This document shows, piece by piece, positions 42,312-49,544 of a DNA stretch of 49,544 bases. The DNA is taken from positions 1 through 49,544 of the forward strand of contig JAJYFF010000015.1 in the NCBI GenBank assembly GCA_021785405.1, given 5' to 3'. The notes beneath the pieces were generated by a model, which worked only from the letters and a program-made list of their open reading frames with translations, was not told where the DNA came from and made no database searches. The DNA is from Pseudomonadota bacterium. Its GTDB lineage: Bacteria > Pseudomonadota > Gammaproteobacteria > Steroidobacterales > Steroidobacteraceae. Within the stretch, counting starts at the first letter, position 1. Every line of letters begins with the position of its first letter. A program made the position numbers and the translations under genes.

Positions 42312-45300
42312 TCAAAATGGCTTGACGAGTTCCATGCCATACGACTTCACGACGCCGTGCCGGAGACAGGCAAACACACCGTTCGCAAAGTACTCACAAA
42401 TGGCACTCGTTGTCTGACGCTGCTTGTGATGAACGCCGTTGAACTCGTCCAGCAACTGGGCTTTGGACAATCCCTTCAGATAGGCGATCTGATGAGGCGA
42501 GGACGCCCGGTCGCCGAAGTATTCAATCGCGTATACACGAGATTCCTGAGGGTCTGGCCCCGTGGTGAAATAGACACTCAAGACCCCGTCGTGACTGTCA
42601 TCGATCGAGTTGTAGGTCCAGGAATGCCGATCCTTCGAGAGCGGCTTCCCGACCGCCCCCAGCAACTGCTGCTTCGTCATCCCAAGCGCGATCGGCCCCA
42701 GCGAATGTTCCGCGAGCGAGTCGATCCAGCGGCTGCGCATCTCGCGCCTGCTCGCTTCTGCCGGCGACCCATCCGGCCACGTCTTGGACCCCGCGTCGCA
42801 TTTCGCCAGCGTATAGGACTTCGTCCATACGCTCGGCAGCACGCGACGACCGATCATCGTACGAAGACGTCGATAGACGTTCCGATCCCGCGCGCGACAC
42901 GCGAAATTATCGTACCGATTGAGCAGGTACTCGCTATGCGGATAGCGGGCGATCAATTCGTCGTACCCCGCTTTCATCGTCGACCAATCGGCCGGAACGG
43001 CTGTGAAAGGATCGAAATCCGGCCCCTCGAGATCCGAATACATCGTATAGAGGCGCGCGTACCGAGCAGCATCGAATCGGGATCCCTTGTCGACGCTCAT
43101 CGCCAATATGAAGCCGTCCACTTGCCCGTACGATCCTCCCCAGCGCGGCATCAGGGCCCGCAACATGGCCTGATACATGGGCCAGTATCTCGGGAACTTC
43201 GCGCGCCCGGCCTCGAATCGAGACCGCATCTGAATCGCGGTCTCGGAATCGTCCAGACGGTTATTCAACGACCACTGATACCAAAGGGGATTCGTCTGCG
43301 CGGGAATCGCGATATCCGCGAGGTCGGCGGCGGCCATTTCGACTCGAAAATTGAACAGCGCCATCTGCCCCGGCATCACGGCGTTTGCATAGCCATGGCC
43401 GCGCGCCGACCACGCCCAGTTCTCGAGTGCGTCCGCCTCGACGAGATCTGCATTGACCGGATTCCGAATGCTGCGCCTCCAATCGGCGGTTCGCGCCAGA
43501 ACCTCCTGGATCGATAGGCCGCCGTAACTCATGAGCGCATCGATGCCGGCGACGAGTCCGGATAACCTGGAAGTCCCGTCGGGCAATCGGTCCCGTGGAT
43601 CCTCGACCTTGCGCATCAGACCCTCGAGGTCTCGATAGTCGCCGGCCATGAAGAGCCGCTGCGCTCGACAGCCGATCGCATGCCGTAGGGACGGCCCGTC
43701 GGTCGCGTCGTCCTTGGGGTCGAAATCGGTGACATCCCCGGGCGGCGCGGTCACGCAATGGGAGTACGCCCGTTGGAAGAGCGAACGAAGCGCGACGATC
43801 GGTCGCGCTTCCGACAAGGGCCTCGCACGCTGTGCCATGTTCGCCCGAACGGCCATCAGATTCAGCTGCGCCGCCGTGCGATTCGTCTCCTTCATCAGCT
43901 TCTGAGCGGTCGCCAATGCCGCCGGGTCCTGGTCGAGCGTCGCGGCAATCAGTGCCTTGGCCCATCGCACGCGCAGCCGGACGAAATGACCGACCAACAG
44001 CGCATAGGGTCGTTCCGGGCCGGTCAATGTCCGGTTTTCGCTCGTGATGCGCGCGTCCGCAGTCTTCCAAAACGGCAGGATGTCGCTTTGAAATCTCTGA
44101 CCCAGCTGGGCGTCACTGATCGCCCCGGCGCTGACGGCGACGCCGAGCGCTTGCCACTCGCGCAAATTCTTATCCTGGCCGAGCACATACCAGGCGTGCG
44201 CGCGCAGATAGCGATCTGGCGGCGACATTTGCGGGCTCTTGCCGTGAATCCAGCCGAAAGCGCCGATGACGGCGACCACGAAAAACGCGGCCGCGGCCAT
44301 CACCTGCCGATGCGGGAAGTCGACCCGTCGGTCACTTTCCAGCGGGCGCGCCAGACACCAGCCTATGACCAAGCCACCGACCAAACCACCCACATGGGCG
44401 GCGTTGTCGATGCTTGGGTTCGTCGCGCCCGCGTATAGGCTATACAAGGCGAAAACGATCGTGCTCAACCAGTGGCGTCGCGCAATCGATCGAGGCACCC
44501 CGCACCCCGGACGCAGCAAGAAGGCGATATACGCGCCAATCAGGCCAAATATCGCGCCAGACGCGCCGACGCTGCTGAGCGTCGGCGCCCAGACGATGCT
44601 CGTCAGGCCGGCGATGACTCCGGCGCCAAAGTAGATCGCCATTGCCGCGAAGTTGCCGAACAACTGTTCGGTTCGACGCCCGATATTCCATAGAACCCAC
44701 AGATTGACGAGCAGATGAACGATCGAGTAGTGAATGAACAGCGCCGTCAGCAGGCGCCACCACTGACCTCCGGTCGTCAACGGGCCGAAATTCGCACCCC
44801 ACGCCCACAACGTCGGCAGGTCGAACCCGAGCACCTGTTTCGTCGATATCGCCATCGCGACGAATACGGCGAGATTCGCGAGCACGAGCGCTGGCGTCAT
44901 CCAGATGCGTGTGCCCGTTTCGCGCAAGCGCCTTTGAAAGTCGCGTACGTCGTTCCAGCGCTCGTCGAAGTCCGAAGTGCGCGCCGTCGGTAGAGATTCC
45001 ACGAGTCGCGCAGCCGCTTCCGCCGAGTTCGCGACGAATTCGATACGCCGCTTCACCAGACCTTGACGGTCGACGTCGAAGCGAATCGATGCATCGACGC
45101 GCGCGACGTTGCGGATCTGTTCCGTCGGGATCGCCACTTCGGCTTTCATGGCCACGCCGAGCCAGGTGCGCTGCCACCCGAGCAAGGCGACCGTGTCGGG
45201 GCGCGTCTCGATCGCACCCGCACCGTACACCAGGCGTCGGTGCAGCTTGGCGGCGAACCAACCGCCCCAACCCCCGAAGCGCGTGAATCGTCCCTCGCAA

Positions 45301-45512
45301 ACGAAGCCCGACCGCGAATGTCTCAGGCTGCGCGCCTCGCGTGCCGCGATTTCATCGTGCAGATTGTGCGCGTTCTGCGGAAATTGCCGTGCATCGAGCC
45401 GCTCGCGGAGCGCGTGCAGTTGCGCGGTCGAGTACTGGGAGTAGTCCACCGTTCCATCGGTGGCATCGGCCGGAGTCTCGGGATCGTCGCTCGCGATGGT
45501 CTGGTCGGTCAT
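42312..45512 (-). CDS. Rhomboid-family intramembrane protease fused to a large C-terminal region (DUF4034-like and BamE-like parts)
   Basis: 1066 residues; ATG 45512 follows AAAGGGG. Residues 1-200 are soluble, with a PH-like basic segment. A rhomboid core occupies about 204-390: His261-x4-His266-x3-Asn270 (HYSIVHLLVN) in the second helix, catalytic Ser318 in VGASGAIFG, and His373 in NAAHVGGLVGG. The dyad and accessory residues are all present, so it should be active. A further helix (404-421) would put the remaining 640 residues in the periplasm if the N-terminus is inside. That part is helical and TPR-like (430-780), then DUF4034-like (about 780-900: MPRWGGSYGQVDGF, YDELIARYPHSEYLLNRYDNFAC), then a BamE/SmpA-like end (about 938-1000: LGMTKQQLLGAVGKP). 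Domain names beyond rhomboid are by eye. The substrate is unknown. Confidence 0.85.
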   Translation of the reverse strand: MTDQTIASDDPETPADATDGTVDYSQYSTAQLHALRERLDARQFPQNAHNLHDEIAAREARSLRHSRSGFVCEGRFTRFGGWGGWFAAKLHRRLVYGAGAIETRPDTVALLGWQRTWLGVAMKAEVAIPTEQIRNVARVDASIRFDVDRQGLVKRRIEFVANSAEAAARLVESLPTARTSDFDERWNDVRDFQRRLRETGTRIWMTPALVLANLAVFVAMAISTKQVLGFDLPTLWAWGANFGPLTTGGQWWRLLTALFIHYSIVHLLVNLWVLWNIGRRTEQLFGNFAAMAIYFGAGVIAGLTSIVWAPTLSSVGASGAIFGLIGAYIAFLLRPGCGVPRSIARRHWLSTIVFALYSLYAGATNPSIDNAAHVGGLVGGLVIGWCLARPLESDRRVDFPHRQVMAAAAFFVVAVIGAFGWIHGKSPQMSPPDRYLRAHAWYVLGQDKNLREWQALGVAVSAGAISDAQLGQRFQSDILPFWKTADARITSENRTLTGPERPYALLVGHFVRLRVRWAKALIAATLDQDPAALATAQKLMKETNRTAAQLNLMAVRANMAQRARPLSEARPIVALRSLFQRAYSHCVTAPPGDVTDFDPKDDATDGPSLRHAIGCRAQRLFMAGDYRDLEGLMRKVEDPRDRLPDGTSRLSGLVAGIDALMSYGGLSIQEVLARTADWRRSIRNPVNADLVEADALENWAWSARGHGYANAVMPGQMALFNFRVEMAAADLADIAIPAQTNPLWYQWSLNNRLDDSETAIQMRSRFEAGRAKFPRYWPMYQAMLRALMPRWGGSYGQVDGFILAMSVDKGSRFDAARYARLYTMYSDLEGPDFDPFTAVPADWSTMKAGYDELIARYPHSEYLLNRYDNFACRARDRNVYRRLRTMIGRRVLPSVWTKSYTLAKCDAGSKTWPDGSPAEASRREMRSRWIDSLAEHSLGPIALGMTKQQLLGAVGKPLSKDRHSWTYNSIDDSHDGVLSVYFTTGPDPQESRVYAIEYFGDRASSPHQIAYLKGLSKAQLLDEFNGVHHKQRQTTSAICEYFANGVFACLRHGVVKSYGMELVKPF

Positions 45513-45823
45513 CCTGACCCCTTTCGCATTATTGCTGGCGCCGCCGGCTCAGAAGTATAGCCGGGGCGCTCATCCGAGCGTCAGCGCCCTGCACGGTCGC
45601 ACGGGGGTGATTTCGCTCCTCCGGCCGCCGGATCCTGGGCGGCGGTTACGAAAGGCATCGCGAAGCGGTGATTGCGATACGCAGACGTTCGTTCGGCGCT
45701 GGACCGTCACCCCAGGCGGAACCCGTCATCGAATCCGACGGACATGGGTTGCCTCGCAGGCGTCGCCGGCCACTTACGCCCGAGCCCCCGAATTGGTGTC
45801 CACATGAAGGCGGTCTTGATGGT
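45513..45823. other. Intergenic region upstream of the rhomboid fusion gene
   Basis: 311 bases between the PP2C-type gene and the rhomboid gene, both on the minus strand. A -10-like TATACT on the minus strand lies at 45554-45559, 42 bases before the start codon, but I see no good -35. Frames here lack coding character. A promoter for the rhomboid gene is likely inside, so it may be transcribed apart from the PP2C gene. Confidence 0.4.
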
Positions 45824-46468
45824 TTATTGGGTCGACGGCGCCGCATCGCCTGCCGGTGACGGTGCATTCTCGATCAAGATGATGCCGACATCGTCGTGTA
45901 AATCGCCACTGCCAAACCGCAGGCCCGCGATCAAATCGTGGACGGCGACCGCGAGCGATGCCTCGGTCGCGCGTCGCGCAATGTCTTCCCCGGCCGCGTA
46001 TTTGAATAAGCCGTCGGTGGCGATCAGCAGCCGCCCGGTTAGCGCGGTTGGCCCAAAGCACAGGGGCAGGGCTTCATCGGACCCGAGCAGGGGCTTACGA
46101 TTCTGGCTCTCGGTGAGATCGAGCGTCCCTTTACCCGTGAGCATCCATGCCGCGGAGTCCCCTACGCTCGCACCGAAGACTCGGCCCTCCGCGATTTCGA
46201 CGAGGACGGCGGTACACTGACCACCGGTCCGCACCAGTGCCTGGTCGATCTCGTATAGGCACCTCGCCCAATCCTCGGCTGTGCCTGCATCCCTTTCGCG
46301 AAATCTCTTGGCGGCGAAGGAACAGGTCAATTCCGCCGCAACGGCGCCGTGCCCCGAACCGCCCGCCCCGTCCGCGACGATCGCCAGCGTTCGTGCCCCA
46401 CGACGTTCGACGTGAACACGATCCTCGCCTCTCCCTCCGCTGACGACCTGATGCGCGATCATTAGCAT
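45824..46468 (-). CDS. PP2C-type serine/threonine protein phosphatase
   Basis: 214 residues from ATG 46468, chosen because GGAGGA (46475-46480) is 6 bases upstream; an in-frame GTG abuts the ribosome site and is unlikely. PPM/PP2C motifs in order: GEDRV (Asp17), VADGAGGSGHG (Asp33-Gly34, metal), QCTAVLVEI, FGASVGDSAAW, LLIATDGLFKYAAGED and a C-terminal HDDVGIILIE with metal-binding Asp. The metal site appears complete. It should dephosphorylate phospho-Ser/Thr proteins. No partner kinase is nearby; a PPP-family phosphatase is encoded two genes upstream on the same strand. Confidence 0.88.
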   Translation of the reverse strand: MLMIAHQVVSGGRGEDRVHVERRGARTLAIVADGAGGSGHGAVAAELTCSFAAKRFRERDAGTAEDWARCLYEIDQALVRTGGQCTAVLVEIAEGRVFGASVGDSAAWMLTGKGTLDLTESQNRKPLLGSDEALPLCFGPTALTGRLLIATDGLFKYAAGEDIARRATEASLAVAVHDLIAGLRFGSGDLHDDVGIILIENAPSPAGDAAPSTQ

Positions 46469-46797
46469 GGCCACTCCTCCGAGAAAATAAAGCCATTGCG
46501 CCCGGTAATCGACGCTGTCGTTGCCTTCGCGCCCATCCGATGCGCTCGAGGCCGCCGGCCAGATTCTCCCATGCCAGAGGTCGACGGCGATTCCTCAGAT
46601 ACGGTATCAGTGCGAGGTAAGCGCCGTCGCTGCGGCAAAGTCGATCTCGACCAGAAGGTCAGATCCTCCCGCGCTCCGTGCTCGCGCAGCAGCTCGAGCG
46701 GCATATAGCGTTCCTGCACCGAGGCGAGCCAGATCAGGGCCGCCACCTTGCCGGGGTAGGCAGGTTGGCAGGAGCGCGAGGGCATTTCTTCACGCAC
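46462..46797 (-). CDS. Uncertain small ORF upstream of the PP2C gene
   Basis: 111 codons with a GTG start (46797); ATG 46785 is a later option. Its TAA (46462-46464) overlaps the PP2C start by 7 bases, as expected for a coupled gene. The first half (AYPGKVAALIWLASVQERYM then PLELLREHGAREDLTF) looks like real protein, but the second half turns Arg/Ser/Pro-rich. A different frame over the second half gives more protein-like sequence (GAYLALIPYLRNRRRPLAWENL), so a frameshift is possible. No family recognised. Confidence 0.35.
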   Translation of the reverse strand: MREEMPSRSCQPAYPGKVAALIWLASVQERYMPLELLREHGAREDLTFWSRSTLPQRRRLPRTDTVSEESPSTSGMGESGRRPRAHRMGAKATTASITGRNGFIFSEEWPC

Positions 46798-46899
46798 GAG
46801 GACAGAAATGCGCCGTCAATTCGCACGGTCGATCACAACGGCCCCACACGCGATACGTCCAATGCGTATCGCGCTCACCTACCACTCGGCGGCCGGATC

Positions 46900-47100
46900 T
46901 CAACAGGGGCTGTCGATGTCCAATGGGCCGATCCCGAGCCAGCATGCCAGGCAGTACTTCTCGCAGCCGTGCTCATAGTTGTACGGGGCCGCGAAGTAGT
47001 GCGCGGCGCTCGACAAGTAGGCTTGTATCGAGTACTGCTGTCCGCACTCGGTGCAGCGACGAAGATCCGTTTCGCTGGAGGAGTCGTTCTGATCTGCCAT
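46900..47100 (-). CDS. Small Cys-rich, probably metal-binding protein
   Basis: 66 residues from ATG 47100, with GGGAGG 6 bases upstream (47107-47112). A Ser/Asp-rich start (MADQNDSSSETD) is followed by Cys16-x2-Cys19 (RRCTECGQQ) and a second cluster HGCEKYCLACWLG, about 27 residues later. The spacing suggests a zinc ribbon or knuckle. It lies between the metallophosphatase and the uncertain ORF, on the same strand. No family recognised. Confidence 0.7.
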   Translation of the reverse strand: MADQNDSSSETDLRRCTECGQQYSIQAYLSSAAHYFAAPYNYEHGCEKYCLACWLGIGPLDIDSPC

Positions 47101-47253
47101 GATCAACCTCCCACCTCTGTTATCGAGTTTGACCCTTTGGGGACGTTTGCGCGACTACCCTCGCGTGCGAGAAGACGACTCGGAGCCGTCATCGACGCTA
47201 CCACAGCGCAGCGACGATCGGTTCGTCCACGATGCCCTGTCGTTCGACCGGAC

Positions 47254-48345
47254 TTACTGGTGCACACACTCCGGCGGGTCGTGGTCAAAGACGACTTCCT
47301 GCTCAGGCCAGCGCAGCGCCGCCAGCCGGCCATGAAATTTCGCGGTTCGACCATGCTTTCGCTCCTTGAACCGGGCACCCGCGCTGTAATCGATACAAAA
47401 AGCGACTGCTCGCCCTTCCGCGTTCCGGTGCCAGCCGCAAGGTTGCTCCTCGTCGAATAGGTTGGGCTCGCCTTTGCTATAGATCGCGTGAGAGGATCGG
47501 TCCCACCAGCGCCAATAGTGACCAAATACCACGGGCGTTGCGTCCTGGTAGTCAGTCCACCAGCGTACCCGCTCCACAAAGCGCCATTTCCCAGCCGCAT
47601 AGAAAGGCGACTTCGCAATCCGCTCAACGCCCGAGGTCAGGACCCGTATCGGATTGCTCATCTGGTAGTACTCCTCGTGGGCGGCGACGTTATGCAGGAA
47701 CGGTGGCGCCGGAGTCTCCGCCTTGATGGCTTTGTCGTACGCATGTCTTTCCGCTCTACCCGCGACGGCGAGGCGTTTGGCTTGTTCTGTCTCCTGCGCC
47801 TGCCGGTCGAAATCATCATAGGCCGCGAGTACCGTGCCATGGCATGCGCGGCATGCCTCGACGTCCGCCGTTCTCCACGCCGCGTGGACGACTCGCAAGT
47901 CCGTCCGCTCGAGTGCTACCGGCAGCGTGCAGAGAAACGCTCGAATCGCGATTGCCTCCTCTGCAGTCACCCGCTTGGTTGGACCGAAGGTCGCCTCGTG
48001 GTGCGAGTGATCGCCTTCGAAGTACCAGTGGTTCCCATGCTTTTGTTCATTACGCAGCAAGTTCAGCTCATGATTGCCGACGACACATTGCGCCCGGCCA
48101 CGCTCGACGAGACCCTTTACGAGTTCGATGACCGCAGGACTGTCGGGTCCGCGATCGCAGAGGTCGCCGACAAATACGAGTCGGCGTGCGTCGGGATGGG
48201 ACCCCGCCTCGTCATACCCGAGCTTCCCGAACAGCGCCCTGAGTGCGTCGATCTCCCCATGGACATCACCGACGATGTCGAGCGGGCCTTCGACCAGCGG
48301 CTGTATCAACCGCTGCTCGCGGCTTGCTACGTTGTTTGTTATCAC
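47254..48345 (-). CDS. PPP-type metallophosphoesterase
   Basis: 363 residues, GTG start at 48345 with GGAGCAGGA upstream. The three metal-binding motifs are complete: GDVHG (26-30), GDLCDRG (60-66) and GNHE (90-93); a further His is in VVHAAWRT and another in VVFGHYWRW. This places it with the calcineurin-like PPP group that includes PrpE/ApaH-like and bacterial serine/threonine phosphatases. Between the core and the C-terminal metal histidine is a long insert (about 165-265). Substrate (protein or dinucleoside polyphosphate) undetermined. First gene of the minus-strand accessory set. Confidence 0.9.
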   Translation of the reverse strand: MITNNVASREQRLIQPLVEGPLDIVGDVHGEIDALRALFGKLGYDEAGSHPDARRLVFVGDLCDRGPDSPAVIELVKGLVERGRAQCVVGNHELNLLRNEQKHGNHWYFEGDHSHHEATFGPTKRVTAEEAIAIRAFLCTLPVALERTDLRVVHAAWRTADVEACRACHGTVLAAYDDFDRQAQETEQAKRLAVAGRAERHAYDKAIKAETPAPPFLHNVAAHEEYYQMSNPIRVLTSGVERIAKSPFYAAGKWRFVERVRWWTDYQDATPVVFGHYWRWWDRSSHAIYSKGEPNLFDEEQPCGWHRNAEGRAVAFCIDYSAGARFKERKHGRTAKFHGRLAALRWPEQEVVFDHDPPECVHQ

Positions 48346-48932
48346 GATTCCTGCTCCTTGCGAGCGCGTGACACCGATTCCCTGACAAAATCACGCGCGG
48401 TTGTCCCGCCCGCCGTCTTCGACGGCCGCATCGCTCAGTCTAGAAAATTGGGCCCGGGCACGCCCTGGATTGTCGCCCGCAGAGGCCAGCCTGACGGCGG
48501 ACCCGTTTGCCTTTCGGCCATGTGCCCCGTTTGCCGGGTAAACCACCGTGGCCATTTCGGCTCGGTTGGCGGAAGCGCTCGCTTCACTCCGCACTCGCCT
48601 ATTTTAATGCATTCGTTCGCGCGGGTGAAGTTGCCGCAACAAGACCCACTACCCTGGACGGCCATCCACCCACAGGGGCGGCACTTTGAACGACTGGTTT
48701 GCGGCTACCGTGGTGATCTGATCAGCGTCGGCCTTTGACCGAGGTCGGCGGTGTACCAGAGGCTCTCGGCTGCGGATCCGGCGATGCGGAAATGCGTTCA
48801 CCACGCATTGCGCATCGAGCGGACTTGTCGTGTCACCGCCGTACGCAGAAGCCGCTGGAATCGCCCTGACGACCATCACACCAGCGATTGCGCCGTGTGG
48901 TCCCCGACCAGTGCGCGCGGATCCACCCGGTG
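48346..48932. other. Gene-poor spacer between metallophosphatase and integrase remnant
   Basis: About 590 bases with only short frames of no coding character on either strand. It must include the promoter of the metallophosphatase gene near its left edge. The right part probably once held the missing upstream portion of the integrase gene, but I cannot align it to an integrase by eye. No RNA gene or repeat is evident. Confidence 0.45.
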
Positions 48933-49302
48933 AGCCCTCGGGCGTGGTATCTCGCGATGAAGCGCGTCCGCATCGAGAACTTTCGCCGGCACGAACTAGG
49001 GCACACCAGGGCGAGTTGGCACGTTCAGAACGGCACGCCGCTACGCGCACCTGAACGCCGAGCACGTCGCGCCGTACGCCGCCAACCGGGAAGTGCCTGG
49101 CGTGGACCCGACGATCGGAATTTCACGGTGCAGTCCGATTGAAATTCTTGAAAAATTAGAGGCTTATGTGATGGCCAGGGAGGGAATTGAACCCCCGACA
49201 CGCGGATTTTCAGCCCGTAGCCCAAATCAAGGTAACCCCCGGATATATATGGAATTCCGACCGCCGCGTTGTGGAATATTTCGGGGAGTTACGACGACTT
49301 AA
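48933..49302 (+). pseudogene. Broken tyrosine recombinase (phage-type integrase), C-terminal remnant
   Basis: Frame 1 (48942-49043) reads RAWYLAMKRVRIENF then RRHELGHTRASWHVQNGTPL, the box of phage integrases normally seen as RWHDLRHTWASWHVQNGTPL. The catalytic Arg of HxLRHT is Gly here. A second frame from 49039 reads RYAHLNAEHVAPYA, which carries the catalytic Tyr and normally follows about 16-17 residues later, so a deletion with frame change joins the two. That second frame runs on through the tRNA fragment (MAREGIEPPTRGFS) to a stop at 49302. No N-terminal half is found. The gene is dead by at least three lesions. Confidence 0.85.
49172..49213 (-). other. Attachment-site scar: 3' fragment of tRNA-Phe(GAA), positions 32-73
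   Basis: On the minus strand this is the anticodon loop CTGAAAA, the 3' anticodon arm TCCGC, variable loop GTGTC, T arm GGGGG-TTCAATT-CCCTC and 3' acceptor strand CCTGGCC with discriminator A. All segments fit tRNA-Phe with acceptor GGCCAGG, but sequence on the 5' side (GGGCTACGGG upstream of CTGAAAA) has no 5' anticodon strand, D arm or acceptor, so it is not a functional tRNA. Breaks at the anticodon loop are typical of integrase crossover sites. An integrase remnant abuts it. Confidence 0.85.
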
Positions 49303-49544
49303 GTGGCTGATTCGCGTCAATACGGCGCGTTGATATTCCACGCTCCCGTCCGGCCATGAGTGCGAAGAACGGTACGCCCAATCAACAATATCGGTTCCGA
49401 AATTGACATCACAGACGAACGCCATCGCGAACGGCAACATGAGCGACGCGGCCGATGTCGACGTTACCTTGAACGGCAATGCCGCCGGTGTTACTTTGGT
49501 AATACTTGCCGGTTGGAGCCATTCATGAGCAGCCCTCTAGCGAC
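49214..49544. other. Window end: A/T-richer unassigned sequence beyond the att scar
   Basis: 331 bases of visibly lower GC. On the + strand a frame ending at TGA 49526-49528 (SQTNAIANGNMSDAADVDV then TLNGNAAGVTLVILAGWSHS) has coding character, and an ATG at 49525 overlaps its stop and opens a frame that leaves the window (MSSPLA). An 89-codon frame on the opposite strand (49479-49210) also looks possible, and it runs into the scar. I cannot decide between them. Confidence 0.35.

Noticed and set aside
45824-48345. Tellurite-resistance (Ter) type phosphatase module
   Set aside because: No TerD, TerY VWA or kinase genes accompany the phosphatases, so I do not name it so.
49172-49213. A functional tRNA or a group I intron-split tRNA
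   Set aside because: Only positions 32-73 are present. Sequence upstream shows no 5' half within the window, and anticodon-loop introns in bacterial tRNA-Phe are not known to me; an att scar with adjacent integrase explains it better.

Overview
The window is a GC-rich (roughly 70%) proteobacterial chromosome segment, tightly packed with many genes overlapping by 4 bases (ATGA or GTGA). A tandem glycine riboswitch before gcvT, split glycine decarboxylase subunits, a TonB receptor, a NodT-type lipoprotein and Bat-operon genes point to a gammaproteobacterium or betaproteobacterium. No rRNA or intact tRNA is present, so I do not name a genus.

Layout. 1-7.06 kb (- strand): a Bat (aerotolerance) operon in the order moxR, DUF58, DUF4381, two VWA proteins, a TPR protein with a long Gly-Gln-Gln repeat, and batD, which is cut by the window start. 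7.2-10.7 kb: Fe superoxide dismutase, a PAP2-like protein, a MazG-like pyrophosphohydrolase and a secreted phosphoesterase. 10.77-15.5 kb (+): promoter, tandem glycine riboswitch, intrinsic terminator, then gcvT-gcvH-gcvPA-gcvPB, the glycine cleavage system without its L protein. 15.5-18.95 kb (-): a tryptophan tryptophylquinone (TTQ) amine dehydrogenase operon: large subunit, MauE, MauD, TTQ small subunit, monoheme cytochrome c. 19.3-27.6 kb (+): a SAM methyltransferase, then an efflux operon (NodT, HlyD, two ABC ATPases, two ABC-2 permeases) ending in a serine beta-lactamase-fold protein. 27.6-30.6 kb: a DUF1499 protein and a YeiH-family transporter divergent from a LysR regulator. 30.7-38.4 kb (+): SYLF protein, TonB receptor, secreted alpha/beta hydrolase, SDR, a split XdhC pair and a DoxX-like membrane protein. 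38.4-42 kb: small metabolic and repair genes (VOC, GNAT, RIO kinase, Ada-like).

42.3-48.35 kb is different. It is visibly richer in A/T and holds a one-direction set on the - strand: a PPP-type metallophosphatase, a small Cys-rich protein, an uncertain ORF, a PP2C-type phosphatase and a 1066-residue protein joining an intact rhomboid protease core to a large C-terminal region with DUF4034-like and BamE-like parts. Just to its right lies a broken tyrosine integrase whose C-terminal frame reads straight into a 42-base 3' fragment of tRNA-Phe(GAA) that has no 5' half. I read this as an attachment-site scar. The 42.3-49.2 kb block is therefore probably a decayed integrative element, and sequence right of 49213 may belong to a second element at the same tRNA. 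This block is the best candidate in the window for an undescribed system; its function is not evident.
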